Under the pieces are notes generated by a model that saw nothing but the letters and a program-made list of their open reading frames with translations, was not told where the DNA came from and ran no database searches. Shown piece after piece: positions 24,865 to 36,759 of a DNA stretch of 57,569 nucleotides. The translations under genes and the position numbers were made by a program. Numbering within the stretch: position 1 is the first letter of the stretch; every line of letters begins with the position of its first letter. The stretch lies in NCBI GenBank assembly GCA_015039365.1, contig WION01000328.1:1-57569 (forward strand), written 5' to 3'. The stretch is from Amanita rubescens (lineage: Eukaryota; Basidiomycota; Agaricomycetes; Agaricales; Amanitaceae).

Positions 24865-25002
24865 CAGGAGAATCGACGGCCCTGAAAGCGTCTCGACCGC
24901 GGTTTTTTGTCTTTTGTAGAACTACTCAAGTATGATAATGCAGCGCAGTTTATTCTAATTTGTACGAATGAAATACTCTAGAAGATTGTAGTATAGGCTT
25001 TG

Positions 25003-25278
25003 TTAGGTTTTGTTCTTAGGCGTAGGCAGAGGGACCGAAGAGAAGAATGATAATGAACGGCAACGTATATTCAAAAGACCTGCCCTCGAAAATATGCATA
25101 TTATATTAGACATAGAAGGAGACGGGGGGAACTTGAGCTTCCGCCAATGCACTTTGACTAGGATAAAAATACATCGCCGTTTGTACCCTTCTTTTGCGCA
25201 GGATTCAATAGAATTGGTGATAAATGATCTCACGTCAAATACTTGGGTCACCGCGATGCACGGGAAGTCCGATGCCAT
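25003..25278 (-). CDS. short hypothetical ORF
   Basis: A 91-codon frame beginning with an ATG at 25278 (MASDFPCIAVTQVFDVRSFI, then TNSIESCAKEGYKRRCIFIL) and ending at 25003. The N-terminal half looks protein-like, the rest less so. No domain and no visible intron support. Possibly an exon of an unrecognised gene. Confidence 0.2.
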   Translation of the reverse strand: MASDFPCIAVTQVFDVRSFITNSIESCAKEGYKRRCIFILVKVHWRKLKFPPSPSMSNIICIFSRAGLLNIRCRSLSFFSSVPLPTPKNKT

Positions 25279-25590
25279 TTCTGAGACGTGTTTAACAGTA
25301 GTGATTAAGCAAAGGACTTACACCTCAGTCACGGTTAAATAATGACTGAGGCTTGAACTCCACCAGACTACATAGCTTCCATATTATATAGCTCAAGATC
25401 GAGACCGTTTGAGCTCGTACAGTGGATGGGGCGAGCGAGAAAGCGGAAGGATGTACCACAGCTCTGCCAGTGCGGGACAAAAATAACTCGGTCGTCTCGG
25501 CCGACCGCGGACGATCTTGATGCGTCCAATGCCTCATGGCCTCATGCATAGTAATAGTATGCCAGTCGCTATAGCAACAGTCCAAGTGCT

Positions 25591-26110
25591 TCAATGGTCT
25601 CTGCCAGCCTTCCCTTCTGGAGTCCTCGCCTTGTAAATGCCTCGCTCGCGTACATTCTCCACAATATCACAAGCATTCGAAAGCGTTTGTCGCTCGTCAG
25701 GATCTTTTGTTCGTTTCCGGCCTGGAACATGTCTGAATATATTATATATCATCGCTCAGGAATATAGTATGCACCAATTATAGCCCAGTTCCTGGTCAAC
25801 CGCAATGCAGGCTCAACCTAGAATAACAACTATCGTTGTTCCCAGACCCGCCGAGGTTCAGATTGTCGATAAAGTCATCGTTTGGTATGGCGAACGCAGG
25901 CGCAGTTGAACGATCGTATTTCACGTCGAAACTCCAGGGGCAACAATTGACAGGTATCCGGCCGCTGAGAAGATGGTTGATACAACGGGAACTCAGGGCG
26001 TGAGTTCGTCGGCGTGATTACCAATGACGAATACTCCGGGTTTGAAGTATGGATCGTTTGGTGTGGTGGTGATAAGGAGAGGGTTGAAGTGTGCTTGCGT
26101 CATTGAAGGG
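25591..26110 (-). pseudogene. Trm44-type tRNA uridine 2'-O-methyltransferase relic
   Basis: Pieces match the C-terminal domain of Trm44, the AdoMet-dependent enzyme that methylates U44 of tRNA-Ser. In order they are HFNPLLITTTPNDPYFKPGV, FVIGNHADELTP, GYLSI then CCPWSFDVKYDR (one frame shifted), DDFIDNLNLGGSGNND, RNWAIIG, and the tail CDIVENVRERGIYKARTPEG-KAGRDH ending at 25591. The Trp expected after ELTP is a TGA stop (25993-25995), a further stop follows HCG, and sections between motifs are deleted. An unrelated open stretch beginning MENLASSAWRVFKLW (ATG 26263) runs into it, so the relic may have been joined to foreign sequence. Not functional as a methyltransferase. Confidence 0.7.
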
Positions 26111-26263
26111 TAATGTGACCAGCATGAATGCGATTGAGTGTGTGAGAAGACCGTTTCCGTAGCTGTGTGTGTAGGAGGTCAAGGTTGTGATTGTGTTGTG
26201 TTGAGACGAAAGGCGTACCCAAAGTTTAAAAACCCTCCAGGCGGACGAGGCCAAGTTTTCCAT

Positions 26264-27047
26264 GGTTCATTTATGTTCACGTTATCAGGTGCCGAATGAG
26301 CCTCTTCATAAGTTTGTTTCCAGAGGAGCATTAAATACGTTGCAATGCCAATATCCTTATAAACACAAAACCGTTCAGGGCATGATGGCTTTGAGTAAAG
26401 ACGGGAGCTTTACCCCAAATACGTGCTTGAGTGGATCTATTACCTCTTGCCATGGTCTTGGTATGATTCTCGAGGGACCAATACATCGTGGATGACCCTC
26501 TTCTTATAGTTCGTCATTGCACCCCATCCATATCTATGCAGGGTTCCAGGAGCGCCAGACAAGTACGATAGAGACGAGAGTCAGGACCTGTTGGTGTGCC
26601 ATCCAATGGCCTGTACCTCTATTCGTATTGTCGGTGTTTCTGCAGAAGAAATATAGCGAAGCGCAAGATGATGATAAGGAAGACAATTTCCGGGTTCCAC
26701 TATCGGTGTTAATACAACGACAGACGGTGTCCAGGAATCTTCCGAAACGTAGAAGGAACAGAACTGTTCCACTGAGGCATCGCGCTCCGGCCTTCGAGCA
26801 AGCAATTCGCGGCAAATGCATCGAATAGGCTTGAGCGACACAAATTGTGGTATCGAATCAGGGGAATTCAATTCACGTATATGTTCTGATCTGAGAATAA
26901 GAGTAGAATTATGGTCCTGTTGTTATGTCAGCCCTATTTCAGCCAGCATGAAATCGCTCCCTGTGGTCATATATGAGTGTCGTCGTGCATCACGTCAAAA
27001 AAGACCGAATTTATTGGTCTGACTACGGGAGACTAGCCTGTGGTGTG
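26264..27047. other. no gene recognised
   Basis: About 780 bases with overlapping short ORFs on both strands (for example 26517-26828 plus and 26534-26821 minus) and no recognisable domain. The right end abuts the duplicated protease block at 27048. Confidence 0.35.
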
Positions 27048-27224
27048 GGCCAGCTAGGTCCGTAAGCAGTGCTGAAATTGCAGCTACAGTGACTCTGGTT
27101 CAGAACTTCGGCTATGCGAGGCGGCTAATATCTGAACTCCTGAACGCTCGAACCAAGCGGAGGACGTCGTTACGTATTCCGTGCGCGCACGCTACTTCCT
27201 CAAGGCCTCCCATCTCCCGAGGCC

Positions 27225-29192
27225 ATGTTCGCTCTTCGGAGCCACTGGCTTGTCTTTTTGTTTCTCTTTCTGGCCAAAGTTCAAGTCGATGCTCGACCCA
27301 CACGGCCCACCACCTTCATTTCTCTTCCTCTTCAAAAGGTTTATCTGCGGGACATGTTGGATGATCATCCCGCCATCGTAAGCATTAAACGATATCTAAC
27401 GAACGTGCCAACTGACGTCGTGTATCATATCGATTAGGTGCATCATCACAGTGTGAATGCTGCTCTGCGGCGTTATGCCCGAATGACCGGCCGTTCAGAG
27501 CCGGCGCATGAGGACCTCTTCAAGAATCTTATAGACCGTGTGTCGACCATTCCTCCTTCTGCGGTGCAGAAAAGATATAATAGAGAGGGGCTTGACAAAA
27601 ATTTAAACTATGTGAGCTCGAATAGCGACAAAGCGTCGGCTGTGCTTAGCGGGGTTAAGCCAGCCAAACATACTGCCCTTCCGTCTGGGACCGGCAAGAA
27701 CGGACATTCTCATGCCAATGTCACTTCAAATTCCACCACCGGACCGGCTAGTATTGGCCTCACCATCGAGTCAGTTGTATATTATTTTGTCTATGTTACC
27801 TCTCGTCTAATGGAGATTTAGAGGTCAGGACATTGGATGTGTGTATTCTTTCTTTGGTGAAATTAAGGGATGTTGAGTACCTTCACAGACATGAGCGCTT
27901 TTATGATTGGCACGCCACCCCGTGCTTTCCAAGTTCTCATAGATACCGGATCTGCAGATCTCTGGGTTGGCGCGGACGACTGCCAGGATGCGGGCGGGAG
28001 CTGCGTGAGTCCAGCAAAGGAGAAAAAACAATTCAGCCACTGACGTCAGGCTTTTTGTAGGGGAACCACGTTTATTTAGGTTCCAACTCCAGCAGCACAT
28101 TCAAGGACCTTAACCAAACGTGGTCAACTCAGTATGGAACTGGATCCGTTGACGGTCATATGGTACAGGATGTCGCCTCCGTCGCGGGTCTTCGACTCCC
28201 GTCCCTGAAATTTGGAACTGCTTCTGAGGAATCCAGTGACTTTCTCTCGTACGTATTCTCGAATCCGCCGATGAACTCCATCTTAAGAATACTAGGGTTC
28301 CATTTGATGGTATTCTCGGGCTGGCACAGTCGGTACGTGCTCTATATCTAGTCAGGAACGGCATCCCTCCCAACCTCTAAACGTGACAGAAAATCCTGTC
28401 CCGCCAACAAGTTCCAACTATCGTCGAAGCTCTCTTTGCATCAAATCTTATTTCCAAACCCATTGCGTCCTACAGGATACCCCGCTACGCTGATCACGAG
28501 AACGACGGCGAAGTGACATTTGGTGGCATGGATCCGGCCAGATTCGACGCTAAAACTCTGATAACTGTTAAAAATAAGAGTAGGCTTGGCTTCTGGGAAG
28601 CCCCCCTCGATGCCATCCACGTGAACGGCGAAGACCTAGGGTTGGGGTAACCGTACCTTGATCCTTGACACGGGCACTGTCAGTATTTTTGTTTTTATGC
28701 TCCGCAATTCAATTTTTCATCTGATTCTGTCCAGACGTTCATCATTGCTCCATCCAAGGCAAGTTCAAAGATATCCATGATTCTTTTTTTGGAAATGACG
28801 TAATGTATTGGAATTCTATTAGGACGTTACTGCGATCCATACTGCCATTCCTGGAGCCGCGAAAGACGGCGATACTTGGACGGTTCCTTGTAACCTCACG
28901 ACTCCCATATCCTTCACGATAGGCGGCGGTGCATTCCTCATCAATCCTCGTGATATCGCCTTCACTCCCATGAACCGGAGCCACCCTAACGGCACCTGTA
29001 TATCGGGAATAGCCGAAGGCAATCCAGGCTTAGTCGTTGAAGAATGGCTCGTGAGTATTGTTATTACCTTATCGTCGCCGCTCTGCCGTCTCAGGCACAT
29101 CCCTTGGTCAGGCTGGCGATGTCTTCCTCAAAAACGTCTACTTCAGTACGAACTCGGAGGCGGACGAGATTTCATTTGCCAACCCGGTATAG
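27225..29192 (+). pseudogene. secreted pepsin-type aspartic protease (A1), frameshifted
   Basis: The gene starts at ATG 27225 with a signal peptide (MFALRSHWLVFLFLFLAK). Exon 1 is 27225-27377 and exon 2 begins at 27438 (propeptide HEDLFKNLIDRVSTIPPSAV). The catalytic domain follows: MIGTPPRAFQVLIDTGSADL with the first Asp (about 27905), QYGTGSVDGHMVQD, VPFDGILGLAQS, RIPRYADHENDGEVTFGGMD, GFWEAPLDAIHVNGEDL, TLILDTGT with the second Asp, NPRDIAFTPMNRSHPNGTCI, and GDVFLKNVYFSTNSEADEIS, ending at TAG 29190-29192. Two single-base frame breaks are visible: one before DMSAFMIGTPP (near 27885; TACCTTCACAGAC carries an extra C) and one before NRTLILDTGT (near 28641-28647, in a G run). Intron structure is otherwise preserved. 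Either it is a recent pseudogene or the sequence has two errors. Its 5' part has a duplicate at 21409-22140. Confidence 0.7.
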
Positions 29193-29654
29193 TCGGTAAC
29201 CCCATTTCACCTATCAAGGGACTTGCTCTGTTGGACATGCTTGGACTTTGTCAGCTGCTATTTATTGCATTGGACACTAGGGACATTTTGCATCTTGATC
29301 AATGCGACCACATTTTTGCAATCTTGTTATCCATGTTTAAGTACAATGCTTGAGTTGCGTCTAAGATGGAATGTAGTGATACATATGAAAAAGAAACAGA
29401 GGCACTTGAGAAAAATGGGCTTCCTCGGCGCAAACTGGAAAAAGTAAAGGAACAAGGAACGTGAGTAGGTTTCACAGAAACATTATAAAAAGGGCTAGAA
29501 GGGGGATCAGAATATGCAAAATGAGTGAGGAGATTATACAAAGATGTAAATGAGAGGAGGGTAGGGACAATGGAGAAAAAATAAGGTGTGGGAGGAAGAA
29601 AAAAAGCGCCTGGGAAACCGAATATTAGATGGTCACCCTGATAACCACCGTCGT
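29193..29654. other. convergent 3' ends, no gene recognised
   Basis: This lies between the protease (plus) and the kinase (minus). It is purine-rich around 29380-29600. No supported coding sequence. Confidence 0.4.
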
Positions 29655-29873
29655 CTATGCTGCCATCAGGATCCCTGCCTCGAGGAGTGTGACGGCCAAA
29701 TACATATACTTCCAAAGCTGCTCTTCGTCCTCGGAAGGGATGTAGGAAGTGGGATACGATTTAGTACAGTTGAATTGTAATAAGTGCTGTCCACGAAGAA
29801 TAATCAAACAACCGACAACGGACTGGTGCGCAAGATAACGATATGCAGCAGAGGATATGCATGATTCAATGCT

Positions 29874-31854
29874 TCAAATCTCATCATCCGGGATCGATAT
29901 TGAAAAGTATGGGTGGTTGAGTGCCTCTCGTACGGTGATGCGTTGCACAGGGTCAAACGCGAGCAATTTCTGGACGAGATTCAGAAACGCTTTGTTGATG
30001 GGGTCCACAGGTGGAATGACATCCTAGCGAACCAAGTCAGGAAAGGTCACTCAAAACGACAGAACACATACATGTAAAGGACGTGTTGCCCTTACATCCT
30101 TCTTACTTTGCCGTGAAGCCTTTGGCTTAGGCCAATCCAGTTTTACTCCTTCTTTGAAGAACTCTGGTTTCGATCTCGCTCCTGCACGTGCGAATCGTTC
30201 GGGCATCTTGCCCATAACAGCTTCCATCATGGCAAGGTGCTCAAGGTTGTCGTGTGTTTGGTATAATGCAACCCCAGTGAAAAATTCGACCAGGATACAA
30301 CCTAGTGAATACGCATCACATGGATAGGACCATCCTAGTCCTATATCGACGATGAGCCAAGATCCAAAGCAGAAATCAGGACAAACCTAAAATAATCTCA
30401 GGGGCCCGATAGTGTCGGGTCGAGACAACTGTTGAATGGTATTCTTGCTCAAACGTAGCGGATCCAAAGTCAATCAATCTGATTTCCGTTGATTGCAAAA
30501 TGCGCTTCGACCTAGGGGGAGCGTTACGCTGGAGGGGCAAGTCAGAGACGAGTGTGACATCTGATTTTGATATACGAACCTTGCCGGGAACAGGTATTTG
30601 CACTGTCCTGTGGTCATTAGTGACGAGTAGAATATTTTCTGGCTTCAGATCGGTGTGGATCAGGTGCAAATCGTGAAGAACTATACGGCAATCAGGAAGG
30701 TACGAAAAAATCGAATAAAAACATGAACATACATGCAACACTGCCAAGAAGTTGTCTGGCGAAGTCTTGTATATGACGCCGAGGGAACGGTGCAAAATCG
30801 TTCTCCTTCAAAAAATCATATACGCACATTCCAAGAAGCTCGGAAACAAGACATATGTGATTTTTGTGATCAAAGTGATTCAATAGATGAATGCATCGAC
30901 TAAAAACGCAAGAATTAGAGTGGCATAGCTAGACGAGGAAGATTGATCTTACTGTCTATTTCCTGGGTCTCGTTCCTTGAGTCTCTGTAGCACGCGCACT
31001 TCTATCTTGCTTGCATCCCGGTACTTTGGTATAGCTCGAATGATTTTGACTGCCACTTTTTTGTTTGTCATGGTGTCGACAGCTTCTACAACTTTTCCAA
31101 AGGTACCCTGTCCTAGTAAGCGAACTGTACGATCTGGGGAGTGATTTGAGTGACAAAATACTTCACATTGAAAAAAAAGGTAACATACAGCGCTGGACGA
31201 GCATATCATTGGGTTCTATGATGTAATGGCCTTCTTTATCATCACAAGAAGGAGGCTCTTTGGTAACCTAGACGAAATTACACATTGGGGAAACTGCGGG
31301 CAAGATGAGGGATACGTAAGCCATACCTCCTCAATGATGAGATTGGTTTTCGTATCCCATAGCTTCGTCGGAGGAATGAGTGCCTGGGCATGTACGACCG
31401 ACGGGGGCAACTTCTTGGATGGAGGCGCACGGACCTCCTCGATGGGATCTCTTTTCCGCTTCTTCGGGGCTGGCGCAGCAAAGGCAGAACCACTTGATGA
31501 GAGTCCCTGAGCTTCAGCTGCAGCTCTTGCTCTTGTTCTGATGGGGGCGGAATAGATGGGTGGTTGATAAGATGCGGAGAAGGCACCATTGTGAGTGGTA
31601 GCAGGGGAGGCAGTTGGTGGAGGGGGAGTATCCTCAATGACGATGACTTCCCGGAGACGACCATCACCGTCTAACTCCTGTACTTCGCTGTAATTGACGG
31701 TGAATTGATGGGCGCGTTTACGCTTGCGGGTGGCAATAGAAGGTGTTGGCATGAGCGTAGGAGCGTCAGCGGTAGTGTTTGATGAGTTAAGAGACTGTCT
31801 ACGGTGATACTGAGGCAGCAATTGGTGAGGTAGCGGATGGACCGCTGCCTGCAT
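29874..31854 (-). CDS. LAMMER (CLK-type) dual-specificity protein kinase
   Basis: From ATG 31854 (MQAAVHPLPHQLLPQYHRRQ) the N-terminal third is low-complexity with basic patches (ATRKRKRAHQFTVNYSEVQE, PAPKKRKRDPIEE), likely nuclear localisation. The kinase domain follows: RLLGQGTFGKVVEAVD (glycine loop), KKVAVKIIRAIPKYRDASKI, HICLVSELLGMCVYDFLKEN (hinge), LIHTDLKPENILLV (catalytic Asp), IRLIDFGSATFEQEYHSTVV (DFG), STRHYRAPEIILG, and EHLAMMEAVMG, the LAMMER signature that defines the family. It ends RITVREALNHPYFSISIPDD-EI with TGA at 29874-29876. Members (yeast Kns1, fission yeast Lkh1) phosphorylate SR proteins and regulate growth. HTDLKPEN, with Thr for the usual Arg, is normal in this family. 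At least six introns join in frame. The reading frame stays open for 72 more codons after the TGA. Confidence 0.9.
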
Positions 31855-31929
31855 GGTCCTAAAGTAAGCGAAGGAGGATATGAGGAAGACTGGGAGAAGG
31901 GAGGGGCACAGTAGACAGTCAATGGATTC

Positions 31930-32347
31930 CTGAACTAGTCCATTCGCCCGGTGTTGTGATTTATTTGTTGAGCCACCGCCGTCGCCCCGTGGCTTCCTCG
32001 TATCCCGTTGCCTATACAGAAATACTCCTGTGCTGGCTCCCAAGGCTGCCGCTGCCTTCGCGTTCAGCCTCCCTGCCTGTCGGATCCGCTAACCGAACTC
32101 GTTATCGTAGCGTGTAACATCACATCACCGTAATCGATACCCAATGAGTATATGACAAACATGACACAGAGTGATCTCATCTCCAATGCCGCGTTGCGCC
32201 GGCCAATCACGCCGATAGTTCGCGATGCTGTCATATCAATATCACTCCTACCCCTCCGAAATGCTGCCAACGCACCATCCTCGCGTTGATCAAGATCAAA
32301 CAACGTAACCCAACCAGGAGTTATATATCTACTACTCTGGACTTCAT
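31930..32347. other. intergenic; 5' side of kinase and 3' side of protease
   Basis: About 420 bases with no supported coding sequence. It should contain the kinase promoter and the protease 3' end. Confidence 0.4.
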
Positions 32348-34163
32348 CTACGTAGATGTAACCAGCTGCGCCAAACTCAACGTCTTGTCAGTAGCATCTG
32401 TCCCGAAATAGACATTCTTCAGGAACACATCGCCCGCCAGCCATTCCGTGGCACCGCCAACAGTCCCAGATACTATTCCTGAGACACAAGTTCCTTGGGG
32501 ATTTGTGGGGTCCACAGGCTGGACGGCAATATCTCTGGGATCAATGCCGAACGAAATTCCCGCAAATGTCAGGGCCACGGTAGCGTTGCCGGTGCAGGGT
32601 ATGGTGAAACCTCCCTGACCATCGGACTGCGCGCCGGGAATGAGAGTGTGTATCGCGGCAGCATCCGCCGGCGGGACAATTAGCAATGTAGTTCCTAAAA
32701 ATTGTTAATGTTGAATAAAGACGATACAAACAAAGACGCCCGCACCAGTGTCCATAATAACTGTGCGGCCCAGTAGCTGAGCATTTTGACCATTGACTGT
32801 GACGGCATCCATGGGAGCCTCCCAGAAGCCGACATTACTGACACTGTTAACAGTAACCAGTGTTTGTGGATCGAATTTAGTGGTATCCAAAGCACTTTGC
32901 AAAATTCAATATCAAAAGAGTTGTTCAAGCGTGATTACTGACCCAAAAGTAATCTCTCCATCCAACGAGCCATCAGCCAAACGCGGGATCCTGTAACCTA
33001 GGATTGCTTTTTCTACCAACCCTGCTTGCTGCAATGATTCAATGGGTGTAGACACTTTTTGTTGAGAAAGCGACTAATGGAACACCTTCAGTCACAGGAC
33101 ACGTACAAATGAAGTAGCACGTACTGATTGAGCAAGACCCATGAGGCCATCTAAGGGGACAGCGTTGGAAGAGAATTGCACGCTTTCATTATTTCCAACA
33201 CCGAAGGTATGTGCAGGAAGTGAAAAGTTGCCGATCACCACGTTATCGGTCACGATAGTACCAGAAACACTTCCTGTACCATATGTCACCTGGAATGGCT
33301 GACCTGTGTTGTTGAATGTACTGGAGGTATTATTTCCCAAAAAGTTGTGGTTACCCTGCCAAAGATCAAGGTCAGAATAATATTGGATAATTGCCAAAAA
33401 TCTACGTACACAGCCTCCCCCGGCAGTGGATGTACAGGTTTCGCTCCCTATCCAGAAATCCGCGGAGCCAGAATCTAGAAGAATTAAGAATCCGCGTGGT
33501 GGAGTACCGACTGTTATGTTGGCAAGATAGGATACGTCCGGTCCTCTGAATCGCACTTGTGAGCGACATCGAGAAAGAAGAGGAAGGGAGGACATACTCG
33601 ATATCCAATGCAAGTGAACTGGGAGTAGCAGGCGTGTTGGAAAACGTAACATCACTGAGTGGGTTGCCACTTCAGACAACGATTCAGTAACCCCCAATTG
33701 TCCAAAATTATCGACAACGTACTTTGCGGCGCCGTTGGCGTCCAGTTGATCACTTTGCAACCTTTTATTCTTCAACCGGGAAGGTAAACCATAATGGTTA
33801 AAACGCTTGACAAGTCCCTCTTCCCCCTCGACTGACAAAATCCTCCTTCGAAGCCGCTCAAAAAGTTCTTCGTCTGAGGGTACAGCGCGACTCGTCATAC
33901 GCGCCCATCGTCGATGAGCGTGGTTTACACGCCGTTGAAACTCCTGTAGAAAATTAATCTAACGTAGCCTTGCTAGACAACCTACTTACAATGAGTGGAT
34001 GTTCATTTTGACGAGCATGGAGAACGCGACGCAAAGGTAGCGTCATGGACGCAGAAGGCGCAGTGCTACGCTTCAAGCGTATGGGTGCTGCATCTACACC
34101 GGACTGCAAAAAATAAAAAAGAAAGCTGGCCAGCAACAAAGCGAATGAGGTCCTGAACTGCAT
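32348..34163 (-). CDS. secreted pepsin-type aspartic protease (A1), intact
   Basis: From ATG 34163 a signal peptide (MQFRTSFALLLASFLFYFLQ) and a propeptide (EFQRRVNHAHRRWARM, FERLRRRILSVEGEEGLVKR) lead to the catalytic domain: YLANITVGTPPRGFLILLDS, GSADFWIGSETC, VTYGTGSVSGTIVTDNV, VPLDGLMGLAQS, GYRIPRLADGSLDGEITFG, NVGFWEAPMDAVTVNGQ and VIMDTGTTLLIVPP. The C-terminus is DVFLKNVYFGTDATDKTLSL-AQLVTST, stop at 32348. The active-site Asps are in LLDSGS (Ser rather than Thr, acceptable in fungal enzymes) and MDTGT. Introns (for example AAK|gtacg joining to GNPLSD, and DTG|gtgcgg joining to TTLL) keep frame. It is a paralogue of the protease at 27225-29192, on the opposite strand, with the kinase between them. 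An extracellular or vacuolar acid protease is expected. Confidence 0.88.
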
Positions 34164-34199
34164 GATAGCGAGACTAGACAGAAAGGCAAGATTCCAGAT

Positions 34200-35270
34200 C
34201 TGTAGAAAAGACAGCTAACGCAAGACCAGCCAACAAGCCACCGAGTGAAACCGATAAAGAGAAGGGAAATGCGCCCAGCCAGGAGCTCCTGGAGAAAGGA
34301 AGGGATGGATGAAGAGGGAAAGAGAAAGGAGTGGGAACTTGATTGACATGTGCATAGCATAGCCCTTAAGTATAAGCTTCAAAGTTGCCGTATGACAAAC
34401 CCGCACCGGGAGACTGCGCAGCGTGGTTATTGTAGCTCTCGATGCGATGAACGTATCCAGAGACAAGGTCATTCCGTATCATTGCCGGTTCGGACGAAGT
34501 TATGACACCAATTACAAGAATAACAAGGTTTGCGGGTAACCTTGTGCAGCGCGGGTTCACCCAATGGTCTGGTCAGTCCCAGGTTGTGGTCAATTCATTC
34601 AATACGATCCTGTATATTGTTATATCATATGCATCAGATTGGGCGGTTGCACACCTTCAAGCACCACCTTGCTCGTGGTCCACCTTTTCATCGCCGTCGT
34701 CATCGCCATCTATTCAAGTTTCTTTGGGCCGTCTCCTTGACATCCACGTAGGCACGGTCACCGATCACTGGTGTGGTGACTGGTCTTGTACTAGTTCAAT
34801 AATATCAATAGTGACATACCATCAAGCGTGCCATTTGATCGAGATACGTATTCTGCTCCGGCCACGCAAAAGCTTCGGACGACATCGCAAGTACATTTTC
34901 AGCATCTGTACCATGCGGCCACATTACTCAAGTTCTTTAGTACTAACCTGGCTTTCTTCGGCATGAAGGTGTTGCCGTTGGGAGGTTAACAACATGCATA
35001 GTGTGTATCACAGCTGCGTTGCCATCATTTTGAGCAAATACAAAAAGTCCATAATGCACAATGCACAATGTTCAACGAATTTTCATTGTAAAAGGAAGTC
35101 GATCATATTACGCGGGATGCAGCGCATCTCGCAGCAGCCTGGTTTTGGCTGGACACAGGATTCCGGACCACGACCACATACGGTCATGTCAATGTACCTG
35201 TTTGCCAGTGAAACATCTGTTCTGCTTTTCTGATCAGGGCGCCCACTGCGGCTAATTAGTCTTCCTTACA
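34200..35270. other. unexplained stretch; weak minus-strand open frame
   Basis: Roughly 1.1 kb without a recognised gene. A minus-strand frame at 34366-34560 (VIGVITSSEPAMIRNDLVSG, YVHRIESYNNHAAQSPGAGL, ending YGNFEAYT) looks coding but has no recognised family and no clear upstream exon. A small tandem ATGCACA duplication lies near 35055. The left part must include the promoter of the protease ending at 34163. Confidence 0.3.
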
Positions 35271-35656
35271 CGCAGTGCAAATCTTATTGCAACAAGCTAT
35301 TGTGCTCTATCGTGCTCCCTTTTAAAAAATCATTTGCCCAAGTAGAATTCGTCTCCATGGTTACATTCGAATAATAGCAGGGTTTGCTAGAAGGTTCAGA
35401 CGACTGGCTCAAGAAGTTGTTAGTTGTTGAAAACGGGCCGGTTTTCACGCAATAGACGGGGTGAGGGACCTCAGTTTGCGTCTCCAAGACGAACACCATG
35501 GCTCTGCCGCACCGCATATACGCCGCCAGCCCCATCCGGCAAAATGTCCTATCGGAACGACGAAGCGAGGCACAAGATCTGTTAAGCGGAAGGACGTCGT
35601 CTAGGTGTACATTCAGTGAAAACAAAGCCTTCCCTAACCAGAAGCCCTCTGGCAGA

Positions 35657-36759
35657 TTATAACCTAGACTTGGCGAGTGCATCTTCTTGCTGGGCGCTTG
35701 TTGTGCGAATATCCCTCGTGATTCTCTCCAGCGTGTCGTGATATAAATCACGCTAACCATCATCATAAACCCAGTTTCGAGGGAAAGGAGGTATATTCAC
35801 CTTGACTACACCCCATGCACCAGCTTGAGCATTTGCACAAATGTTTTCCGCAACCTCTTTGGCTTTCGCCAAGATGGCCTGAGTACCTCCCACAACGACA
35901 TGGTCAATTAGTCCATGCGATAGCGCTTCATCCGGGGTGAATCGGTAGCCCTCAAGGGCAATTTTACGCTGCAAACGATGATCTCCCACTTTCGCACGTA
36001 AAACCGCAGTAAATGACAAAGGCCATCCTGAACCAAAATGCACCTAAGCAAAGGTTAGCATCTCCTCGCAGGATACCGTTAACTTGTTAATACTTCATTC
36101 ATGCACATCCAGGCTCTCCTTTTGCTTCCATCTGTCATCACACGGTAGTCACAGGCTAGAGACAACATAAAGCCTCCAGCAAAACAGTGTCCATTGATCG
36201 CAGCAACCGTAGGAACTTTGAAATATCAGTTTTGATTTCATATTACGAGAGTGTAAGCATAGAACATACGAGGGAAGGAGAGTAGACGAGTCAGGAGCGG
36301 GTTGAATGTATCTTCAAAGGAGTTAGTGCACAGCTGTCAAGGCAACACTCGCGCATTACATGGAAAGAACGTGATGTCCTTGCTGGAAACTGCAAAATCT
36401 AAGCCTATGGATCGGTCAGTCAGATTCTCGCACACGTTCCGTCTCTACTTGCCGTTACTGAAGAATTTGTCCTGATCCAAACGTCCCACAATAATAACTG
36501 CCCCTTTTCCTCCGTCCTTGTCCTTTGCCGCTTGTGCAATTCGCCATTCGTCTCGCCAATGCTTCTCCACTGCGTCAAGCGCAGGCTTCAAACCGTTGTT
36601 CACAAGCTCAGGAGTAAGGCGATTGTCATGCCCGTTATGCATTTCTATAATCCATAATGTGGGTGTTGCTCAAAGAACTAAATTAGTAAAGCACTTGTGA
36701 GCGCCAATGCACCTACGGTGGGTCAAAGTGACGAACGAGAATTCGCGCGGATACGACAT
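35657..36759 (-). CDS. enoyl-CoA hydratase/isomerase family protein
   Basis: From ATG 36759 (MSYPREFSFVTLTHP) an intron joins to TPTLWIIEMHNGHDNRLTPE, LVNNGLKPALDAVEKHWRDE, KGAVIIVGRLDQDKFFSNG, LDFAVSSKDITFFP, TFNPLLTRLLSFP, VPTVAAINGHCFAGGFMLSL (oxyanion-hole loop), WMCMNEV, HFGSGWPLSFTAVLRAKVGD, RFTPDEALSHGLIDHVV, GAWGVVK and, through a last intron, RDLYHDTLERITRDIRTTSA-ending KSRL, stop at 35657-35659. The crotonase fold binds acyl-CoA; members work in beta-oxidation or isomerise double bonds. The exact reaction is not set by these motifs. One intron (after FFSNG) uses a GC donor (GCAAGT). The gene reads as intact. A partial duplicate lies at 38850-39760. Confidence 0.85.
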
